Positions 57,602 to 64,000 of a DNA stretch of 64,000 nucleotides are shown here, piece after piece; position 1 is the stretch's first letter, and each line of letters starts with the position of its first letter. The translations under genes were made by a program, and so were the position numbers. Location of the stretch: contig OX387198.1 of the NCBI GenBank assembly GCA_947561715.1, positions 19,347,645 to 19,411,644 on the forward strand. The letters run 5' to 3'. The notes under the pieces were generated by a model. That model did not search any database. It was given only the letters and a program-made list of their open reading frames with translations, and had not been told where the DNA came from. The stretch comes from Ascidia mentula. Lineage: Eukaryota > Chordata > Ascidiacea > Phlebobranchia > Ascidiidae.

Positions 57602-57719
57602 GTCTACGGCCATACCAGGTTGAAAGCACACGATCTCGTTCGATCTCGGCAGTTAAGCAACCTCGGGCTTGGTTAGTATTTGGATGGGTGTCCTCTTTGG
57701 TATACCAAGTGTTGTAGTC
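57602..57719 (+). rRNA. 5S rRNA copy 36
   Basis: Type V with C29A. Confidence 0.78.
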
Positions 57720-57785
57720 ATTTTTCTATTTACCCAAAGTATGCTTTGAATTGCCCATAAATGTCGTCAAAACAGACTAACAAAC

Positions 57786-57903
57786 GTCTACGGCCATACC
57801 AGGTTGAAAGCACCCGATCTCGTTCGATCTCGGCAGTTAAGCAACCTCGGGCTTGGTTGGTACTTGGATGGGTGACATCCTAGGAATACCAAGAGTTGTA
57901 GTC
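57786..57903 (+). rRNA. 5S rRNA copy 37
   Basis: Type W with T109A. Confidence 0.85.
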
Positions 57904-57969
57904 ATTTTTCTATTTATACAAAGTATGCTTTGAATTGCGCATAAAGATCGTCATAACAGACTAACAAAC

Positions 57970-58087
57970 GTCTACGGCCATACCAGGTTGAAAGCACACG
58001 ATCTCGTTCGATCTCGGCAGTTAAGCAACCTCGGGCTTGGTTAGTACTTGGATGGGTGACCGCCTAGGAATACCAAGTGTTGTAGTC
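57970..58087 (+). rRNA. 5S rRNA copy 38
   Basis: C29A. Confidence 0.9.
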
Positions 58088-58153
58088 ATTTTTCTGTTTA
58101 CCCAAAGTATGCTTTGAATTGCGCATAAATGTCGTCAAAACAGTCTAACAAAC

Positions 58154-58271
58154 GTCTACGGCCATACCAGGTTGAAAGCACCCGATCTCGTTCGATCTCG
58201 GCAGTTAAGCAACCTCGGGCTTGGTAAGTACTTGGATTGGTGACCGCCTAGGAATACCAAGTGTTGTAGTC
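58154..58271 (+). rRNA. 5S rRNA copy 39
   Basis: T73A, G85T. Confidence 0.87.
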
Positions 58272-58337
58272 ATTTTACTGTTTGCACAAAGTATGCTTTG
58301 AATTGCCCATCAATGTCGTCAAAACAGACTAACAAAC

Positions 58338-58455
58338 GTCTACGGCCATACCAGGTTGAAAGCACCCGATCTCGTTCGATCTCGGCAGTTAAGCAACCTC
58401 GGGCTTGGTTGGTACTTGGATGGGTGACATCCTAGGAATACCAAGTGTTGTAGTC
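58338..58455 (+). rRNA. 5S rRNA copy 40
   Basis: Type W. Confidence 0.87.
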
Positions 58456-58521
58456 ATTTTTCTATTTATACAAAGTATGCTTTGAATTGCGCATAAAGAT
58501 CGTCATAACAGACTAACAAAC

Positions 58522-58639
58522 GTCTACGGCCATACCAGGTTGAAAGCACACGATCTCGTTCGATCTCGGCAGTTAAGCAACCTCGGGCTTGGTTAGTATT
58601 TGGATGGGTGTCCTCTTTGGTATACCAAGTGTTGTAGTC
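58522..58639 (+). rRNA. 5S rRNA copy 41
   Basis: Type V with C29A. Confidence 0.78.
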
Positions 58640-58705
58640 ATTTTTCTATTTACCCAAAGTATGCTTTGAATTGCCCATATATGTCGTCAAAACAGACTAA
58701 CAAAC

Positions 58706-58823
58706 GTATACGGCCATACCAGGTTGAAAGCACCCGATCTCGTTCGATCTCGGCAGTTAAGCAACCTCGGGCTTGGTTAGTACTTGGATGGGTGACCGCC
58801 TAGGAATACCAAGTGTTGTAGAC
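58706..58823 (+). rRNA. 5S rRNA copy 42
   Basis: C3A, T117A; followed by CAATTTTC in place of ATTTTTC. Confidence 0.83.
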
Positions 58824-58889
58824 AATTTTCTATTTCCACAAAGTATGCTTTGAATTGCGCATAAAGATCGTCATAACAGACTAACAATC

Positions 58890-59007
58890 GTCTACGGCCA
58901 TACCAGGTTGAAAGCACCCGATCTCGTTCGATCTCGGATGTTTAGCAACCTCGGGCTTGGTTAGTACTTGGATGGGTGACCGCCTAGGAATACCAAGTGT
59001 TGTAGTC
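58890..59007 (+). rRNA. 5S rRNA copy 43
   Basis: C49A, A50T, A54T, altering the start of the internal A-box. Confidence 0.8.
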
Positions 59008-59073
59008 ATTTTTCTATTTGCACAAAGTATACTTTGAATTGCCCATAAATGTCGTCAAAACAGATTAACAAAC

Positions 59074-59191
59074 GTCTAAGGCCACACCAGGTTGAAAGCA
59101 CCCGATCTCGTTCGATCTCGGCAGTTAAGTAACCTCGGGCTTGGTTGGTACTTGGATGGGTGACCGCCTAGGAATACCAAGTGTTGTAGTC
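59074..59191 (+). rRNA. 5S rRNA copy 44
   Basis: C6A, T12C, C57T, A74G. Confidence 0.83.
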
Positions 59192-59257
59192 ATTTTTCTA
59201 TTTGCACAAAGTATACTTTGAATTGCCCATAAATGTCGTCAAAACAGACTAACAAAC

Positions 59258-59375
59258 GTCTACGGCCATACCAGGTTGAAAGCACACGATCTCGTTCGAT
59301 CTCGGCAGTTAAGTAACCTCGGGCTTGGTTGGTACTTGGATGGGTGACATCCTAGGAATACCAAGTGTTGTAGTC
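59258..59375 (+). rRNA. 5S rRNA copy 45
   Basis: Type W with C29A and C57T. Confidence 0.83.
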
Positions 59376-59441
59376 ATTTTTCTATTTGCACAAAGTATAC
59401 TTTGAATTGCCCATAAATGTCGTCAAAACAGATTAACAAAC

Positions 59442-59559
59442 GTCTAAGGCCACACCAGGTTGAAAGCACCCGATCTCGTTCGATCTCGGCAGTTAAGCAA
59501 CCTCGGGCTTGGTTGGTACTTGGATGGGTGACCGCCTAGGAATACCAAGTGTTGTATTC
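59442..59559 (+). rRNA. 5S rRNA copy 46
   Basis: C6A, T12C, A74G, G116T. Confidence 0.83.
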
Positions 59560-59625
59560 ATTTTACTATTTGCACAAAGTATGCTTTGAATTGCCCATAA
59601 AGGTCGTCAAAACAGACTAACAAAC

Positions 59626-59743
59626 GTCTACGGCCATACCAGGTTGAAAGCACACGATCTCGTTCGATCTCGGCAGTTAAGCAACCTCGGGCTTGGTTGG
59701 TACTTGGATGGGTGACATCCTAGGAATACCAAGTGTTGTAGTC
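59626..59743 (+). rRNA. 5S rRNA copy 47
   Basis: Type W with C29A. Confidence 0.85.
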
Positions 59744-59809
59744 ATTTTTCTATTTATACAAAGTATGCTTTGAATTGCGCATAAAGATCGTCATAACAGA
59801 CTAACAAAC

Positions 59810-59927
59810 GTCTACGGCCATACCAGGTTGAAAGCACACGATCTCGTTCGATCTCGGCAGTTAAGCAACCTCGGGCTTGGTTAGTACTTGGATGGGTGAC
59901 CGCCTAGGAATACCAAGTGTTGTAGTC
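59810..59927 (+). rRNA. 5S rRNA copy 48
   Basis: C29A. Confidence 0.9.
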
Positions 59928-59993
59928 ATTTTTCTGTTTACCCAAAGTATGCTTTGAATTGCGCATAAATGTCGTCAAAACAGTCTAACAAAC

Positions 59994-60111
59994 GTCTACG
60001 GCCATACCAGGTTGAAAGCACCCGATCTCGTTCGATCTCGGCAGTTAAGCAACCTCGGGCTTGGTAAGTACTTGGATTGGTGACCGCCTAGGAATACCAA
60101 GTGTTGTAGTC
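59994..60111 (+). rRNA. 5S rRNA copy 49
   Basis: T73A, G85T; twin of copy 34, 2760 bp away. Confidence 0.87.
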
Positions 60112-60177
60112 ATTTTACTGTTTGCACAAAGTGTGCTTTGAATTGCCCATAAATGTCGTCAAAACAGACTAACAAAC

Positions 60178-60295
60178 GTCTACGGCCATACCAGGTTGAA
60201 AGCACCCGATCTCGTTCGATCTCGGCAGTTAAGCAACCTCGGGCTTGGTTGGTACTTGGATGGGTGACATCCTAGGAATACCAAGTGTTGTAGTC
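60178..60295 (+). rRNA. 5S rRNA copy 50
   Basis: Type W; twin of copy 35. Confidence 0.87.
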
Positions 60296-60361
60296 ATTTT
60301 TCTATTTATACAAAGTATGCTTTGAATTGCGCATAAAGATCGTCATAACAGACTAACAAAC

Positions 60362-60479
60362 GTCTACGGCCATACCAGGTTGAAAGCACACGATCTCGTT
60401 CGATCTCGGCAGTTAAGCAACCTCGGGCTTGGTTAGTATTTGGATGGGTGTCCTCTTTGGTATACCAAGTGTTGTAGTC
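60362..60479 (+). rRNA. 5S rRNA copy 51
   Basis: Type V with C29A; twin of copy 36. Confidence 0.78.
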
Positions 60480-60545
60480 ATTTTTCTATTTACCCAAAGT
60501 ATGCTTTGAATTGCCCATAAATGTCGTCAAAACAGACTAACAAAC

Positions 60546-60663
60546 GTCTACGGCCATACCAGGTTGAAAGCACCCGATCTCGTTCGATCTCGGCAGTTAA
60601 GCAACCTCGGGCTTGGTTGGTACTTGGATGGGTGACATCCTAGGAATACCAAGAGTTGTAGTC
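60546..60663 (+). rRNA. 5S rRNA copy 52
   Basis: Type W with T109A; twin of copy 37. Confidence 0.85.
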
Positions 60664-60729
60664 ATTTTTCTATTTATACAAAGTATGCTTTGAATTGCGC
60701 ATAAAGATCGTCATAACAGACTAACAAAC

Positions 60730-60847
60730 GTCTACGGCCATACCAGGTTGAAAGCACACGATCTCGTTCGATCTCGGCAGTTAAGCAACCTCGGGCTTGG
60801 TTAGTACTTGGATGGGTGACCGCCTAGGAATACCAAGTGTTGTAGTC
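60730..60847 (+). rRNA. 5S rRNA copy 53
   Basis: C29A; twin of copy 38. Confidence 0.9.
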
Positions 60848-60913
60848 ATTTTTCTGTTTACCCAAAGTATGCTTTGAATTGCGCATAAATGTCGTCAAAA
60901 CAGTCTAACAAAC

Positions 60914-61031
60914 GTCTACGGCCATACCAGGTTGAAAGCACCCGATCTCGTTCGATCTCGGCAGTTAAGCAACCTCGGGCTTGGTAAGTACTTGGATTGG
61001 TGACCGCCTAGGAATACCAAGTGTTGTAGTC
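60914..61031 (+). rRNA. 5S rRNA copy 54
   Basis: T73A, G85T; twin of copy 39. Confidence 0.87.
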
Positions 61032-61097
61032 ATTTTACTGTTTGCACAAAGTATGCTTTGAATTGCCCATCAATGTCGTCAAAACAGACTAACAAAC

Positions 61098-61215
61098 GTC
61101 TACGGCCATACCAGGTTGAAAGCACCCGATCTCGTTCGATCTCGGCAGTTAAGCAACCTCGGGCTTGGTTGGTACTTGGATGGGTGACATCCTAGGAATA
61201 CCAAGTGTTGTAGTC
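61098..61215 (+). rRNA. 5S rRNA copy 55
   Basis: Type W; twin of copy 40. Confidence 0.87.
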
Positions 61216-61281
61216 ATTTTTCTATTTATACAAAGTATGCTTTGAATTGCGCATAAAGATCGTCATAACAGACTAACAAAC

Positions 61282-61399
61282 GTCTACGGCCATACCAGGT
61301 TGAAAGCACACGATCTCGTTCGATCTCGGCAGTTAAGCAACCTCGGGCTTGGTTAGTATTTGGATGGGTGTCCTCTTTGGTATACCAAGTGTTGTAGTC
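61282..61399 (+). rRNA. 5S rRNA copy 56
   Basis: Type V with C29A; twin of copy 41. Confidence 0.78.
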
Positions 61400-61465
61400 A
61401 TTTTTCTATTTACCCAAAGTATGCTTTGAATTGCCCATATATGTCGTCAAAACAGACTAACAAAC

Positions 61466-61583
61466 GTATACGGCCATACCAGGTTGAAAGCACCCGATCT
61501 CGTTCGATCTCGGCAGTTAAGCAACCTCGGGCTTGGTTAGTACTTGGATGGGTGACCGCCTAGGAATACCAAGTGTTGTAGAC
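61466..61583 (+). rRNA. 5S rRNA copy 57
   Basis: C3A, T117A; twin of copy 42. Confidence 0.83.
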
Positions 61584-61649
61584 AATTTTCTATTTCCACA
61601 AAGTATGCTTTGAATTGCGCATAAAGATCGTCATAACAGACTAACAATC

Positions 61650-61767
61650 GTCTACGGCCATACCAGGTTGAAAGCACCCGATCTCGTTCGATCTCGGATG
61701 TTTAGCAACCTCGGGCTTGGTTAGTACTTGGATGGGTGACCGCCTAGGAATACCAAGTGTTGTAGTC
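61650..61767 (+). rRNA. 5S rRNA copy 58
   Basis: C49A, A50T, A54T; twin of copy 43. Confidence 0.8.
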
Positions 61768-61833
61768 ATTTTTCTATTTGCACAAAGTATACTTTGAATT
61801 GCCCATAAATGTCGTCAAAACAGATTAACAAAC

Positions 61834-61951
61834 GTCTAAGGCCACACCAGGTTGAAAGCACCCGATCTCGTTCGATCTCGGCAGTTAAGTAACCTCGGGC
61901 TTGGTTGGTACTTGGATGGGTGACCGCCTAGGAATACCAAGTGTTGTAGTC
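61834..61951 (+). rRNA. 5S rRNA copy 59
   Basis: C6A, T12C, C57T, A74G; twin of copy 44. Confidence 0.83.
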
Positions 61952-62017
61952 ATTTTTCTATTTGCACAAAGTATACTTTGAATTGCCCATAAATGTCGTC
62001 AAAACAGACTAACAAAC

Positions 62018-62135
62018 GTCTACGGCCATACCAGGTTGAAAGCACACGATCTCGTTCGATCTCGGCAGTTAAGTAACCTCGGGCTTGGTTGGTACTTGGA
62101 TGGGTGACATCCTAGGAATACCAAGTGTTGTAGTC
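62018..62135 (+). rRNA. 5S rRNA copy 60
   Basis: Type W with C29A and C57T; twin of copy 45. Confidence 0.83.
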
Positions 62136-62201
62136 ATTTTTCTATTTGCACAAAGTATACTTTGAATTGCCCATAAATGTCGTCAAAACAGATTAACAAA
62201 C

Positions 62202-62319
62202 GTCTAAGGCCACACCAGGTTGAAAGCACCCGATCTCGTTCGATCTCGGCAGTTAAGCAACCTCGGGCTTGGTTGGTACTTGGATGGGTGACCGCCTAGG
62301 AATACCAAGTGTTGTATTC
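62202..62319 (+). rRNA. 5S rRNA copy 61
   Basis: C6A, T12C, A74G, G116T; twin of copy 46. Confidence 0.83.
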
Positions 62320-62385
62320 ATTTTACTATTTGCACAAAGTATGCTTTGAATTGCCCATAAAGGTCGTCAAAACAGACTAACAAAC

Positions 62386-62503
62386 GTCTACGGCCATACC
62401 AGGTTGAAAGCACACGATCTCGTTCGATCTCGGCAGTTAAGCAACCTCGGGCTTGGTTGGTACTTGGATGGGTGACATCCTAGGAATACCAAGTGTTGTA
62501 GTC
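62386..62503 (+). rRNA. 5S rRNA copy 62
   Basis: Type W with C29A; twin of copy 47. Confidence 0.85.
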
Positions 62504-62569
62504 ATTTTTCTATTTATACAAAGTATGCTTTGAATTGCGCATAAAGATCGTCATAACAGACTAACAAAC

Positions 62570-62687
62570 GTCTACGGCCATACCAGGTTGAAAGCACACG
62601 ATCTCGTTCGATCTCGGCAGTTAAGCAACCTCGGGCTTGGTTAGTACTTGGATGGGTGACCGCCTAGGAATACCAAGTGTTGTAGTC
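62570..62687 (+). rRNA. 5S rRNA copy 63
   Basis: C29A; twin of copy 48. Confidence 0.9.
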
Positions 62688-62753
62688 ATTTTTCTGTTTA
62701 CCCAAAGTATGCTTTGAATTGCGCATAAATGTCGTCAAAACAGTCTAACAAAC

Positions 62754-62871
62754 GTCTACGGCCATACCAGGTTGAAAGCACCCGATCTCGTTCGATCTCG
62801 GCAGTTAAGCAACCTCGGGCTTGGTAAGTACTTGGATTGGTGACCGCCTAGGAATACCAAGTGTTGTAGTC
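62754..62871 (+). rRNA. 5S rRNA copy 64
   Basis: T73A, G85T; begins a partial third 15-unit block. Confidence 0.87.
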
Positions 62872-62937
62872 ATTTTACTGTTTGCACAAAGTGTGCTTTG
62901 AATTGCCCATAAATGTCGTCAAAACAGACTAACAAAC

Positions 62938-63055
62938 GTCTACGGCCATACCAGGTTGAAAGCACCCGATCTCGTTCGATCTCGGCAGTTAAGCAACCTC
63001 GGGCTTGGTTGGTACTTGGATGGGTGACATCCTAGGAATACCAAGTGTTGTAGTC
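62938..63055 (+). rRNA. 5S rRNA copy 65
   Basis: Type W. Confidence 0.87.
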
Positions 63056-63121
63056 ATTTTTCTATTTATACAAAGTATGCTTTGAATTGCGCATAAAGAT
63101 CGTCATAACAGACTAACAAAC

Positions 63122-63239
63122 GTCTTCGGCCATACCAGGTTGAAAGCACACGATCTCGTTCGATCTCGGCAGTTAAGCAACCTCGGGCTTGGTTAGTATT
63201 TGGATGGGTGTCCTCTTTGGTATACCAAGTGTTGTAGTC
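63122..63239 (+). rRNA. 5S rRNA copy 66
   Basis: Type V with A5T and C29A. Confidence 0.77.
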
Positions 63240-63305
63240 ATTTTTCTATTTACCCAAAGTATGCTTTGAATTGCCCATAAATGTCGTCAAAACAGACTAA
63301 CAAAC

Positions 63306-63423
63306 GTCTACGGCCATACCAGGTTGAAAGCACACGATCTCGTTCGATCTCGGCAGTTAAGCAACCTCGGGCTTGGTTGGTACTTGGATGGGTGACATCC
63401 TAGGAATACCAAGTGTTGTAGTC
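63306..63423 (+). rRNA. 5S rRNA copy 67
   Basis: Type W with C29A; here the block pattern departs from copy 52. Confidence 0.85.
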
Positions 63424-63489
63424 ATTTTTCTATTTATACAAAGTATGCTTTGAATTGCGCATAAAGATCGTCATAACAGACTTACAAAC

Positions 63490-63607
63490 GTCTACGGCCA
63501 TACCAGGTTGAAAGCACCCGATCTCGTTCGATCTCGGCAGTTAAGTAACCTCGGGCTTGGTTGGTACTTGGATGGGTGACCGCCTAGGAATACCAAGTGT
63601 TGTAGTC
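63490..63607 (+). rRNA. 5S rRNA copy 68
   Basis: C57T, A74G. Confidence 0.87.
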
Positions 63608-63673
63608 ATTTTTCTATTTGCACAAAGTATACTTTGAATTGCCCATAAATGTCGTCAAAACAGACTAACAAAC

Positions 63674-63791
63674 GTCTACGGCCATACCAGGTTGAAAGCA
63701 CACGATCTCGTTCGATCTCGGCAGTTAAGTAACCTCGGGCTTGGTTGGTACTTGGATGGGTGACATCCTAGGAATACCAAGTGTTGTAGTC
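63674..63791 (+). rRNA. 5S rRNA copy 69
   Basis: Type W with C29A and C57T. Confidence 0.83.
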
Positions 63792-63857
63792 ATTTTTCTA
63801 TTTGCACAAAGTATACTTTGAATTGCGCATAAAGATCGTCATAACAGACTAACAAAC

Positions 63858-63975
63858 GTCTACGGCCATACCAGGTTGAAAGCACACGATCTCGTTCGAT
63901 CTCGGCAGTTAAGCAACCTCGGGCTTGGTTAGTATTTGGATGGGTGTCCTCTTTGGTATACCAAGTGTTGTAGTC
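63858..63975 (+). rRNA. 5S rRNA copy 70
   Basis: Type V with C29A; last full copy, the next unit lies beyond the window. Confidence 0.78.
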
Positions 63976-64000
63976 ATTTTTCTATTTACCCAAAGTATGC

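Larger units (their letters stand above)
57234..63239 (+). repeat. 15-unit higher-order repeat (2760 bp), two copies plus a partial third
   Basis: Copies 34-48 and 49-63 match unit for unit in their diagnostic variants, and copies 64-66 begin a third block. Rare markers repeat exactly 2760 bp apart, such as the GTAGACAATTTTCTATTTCC spacer at about 58816 and 61576. Confidence 0.92.
54804..64000 (+). repeat. 5S rDNA tandem array, right segment (50 full units, continues beyond the window)
   Basis: Genes start at 54842 and recur every 184 bp to 63858 without a single length change. Only one copy (27) is the exact majority sequence, against six in the left segment. Most copies carry recurring variant sets (types V and W, C29A, T73A with G85T). 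Two spacer types alternate, one with GCGCATAAAGATCGTCATAA and one with GCCCATAAATGTCGTCAAAA. Confidence 0.97.

Noticed and set aside
58600..61563. Two identical 67-codon ORFs in the 5S array
   Set aside because: They run across 5S genes and spacers. They are identical because of the 2760-bp block duplication, not because of coding constraint.
45125..64000. CRISPR-like or satellite interpretation of the 184-bp array
   Set aside because: The repeats are 5S rRNA genes with recognisable control regions and pol III terminators. There are no short direct repeats with unique spacers.

Overview
The window looks like a chromosomal region of an invertebrate chordate, most likely a tunicate such as Ciona. 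The genes are compact and intron-rich with canonical GT-AG junctions. The proteins resemble vertebrate FKBP2, ELOVL4 and IGSF9/IGSF9B. A GTF2IRD2-like hAT relic, a Ty3/gypsy-type LTR element, many minisatellites and a 184-bp 5S rDNA repeat are also present. The species assignment is inference; no marker in the window names it.

Layout. 0.9-1.8 kb (+): FKBP2, an ER peptidyl-prolyl isomerase in four exons. 2.6-4.6 kb (-): an ELOVL4-like fatty-acid elongase in five exons, convergent with FKBP2. 5.4-7.6 kb: a decayed hAT transposon. 7.6-8.96 kb: a 62-bp minisatellite. 9.76-27.2 kb (-) and 30.8-43.9 kb (-): two tandem paralogues of IGSF9/turtle, cell-surface adhesion proteins with five Ig domains, two FnIII domains, one membrane segment and a long cytoplasmic tail. 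I assembled them exon by exon (21 exons, 1510 aa; 24 exons, 1425 aa). The reading frame is continuous through every junction, and at least seven coding exons have identical lengths in the two genes. 44.08-44.76 kb: a 42-bp minisatellite upstream of the second paralogue. 45.1-64.0 kb: a 5S rRNA tandem array with 70 full copies at an exact 184-bp period plus one truncated copy. A 5.9-kb LTR retrotransposon interrupts one spacer (48.9-54.8 kb). The array runs off the right edge.

How the parts relate. FKBP2 and the elongase both act in the ER, but their adjacency is probably incidental. The two IGSF9-like genes are clearly a local duplication. They keep the extracellular architecture and the C-terminal conserved block, while most of the cytoplasmic tail has diverged. 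The 5S array shows higher-order repeats (7-unit and 15-unit blocks), with distinct mutant subtypes spread by block duplication.

Most unusual signals: (1) about forty copies of the palindrome TGACGTCA, nearly all in the 9-44 kb gene region, where composition predicts about one in the whole window; (2) two minisatellites, one in each IGSF9-like gene, whose repeat unit is the exon/intron boundary itself, so the 5' splice site is amplified in tandem; (3) the layered organisation and variant classes of the 5S array.
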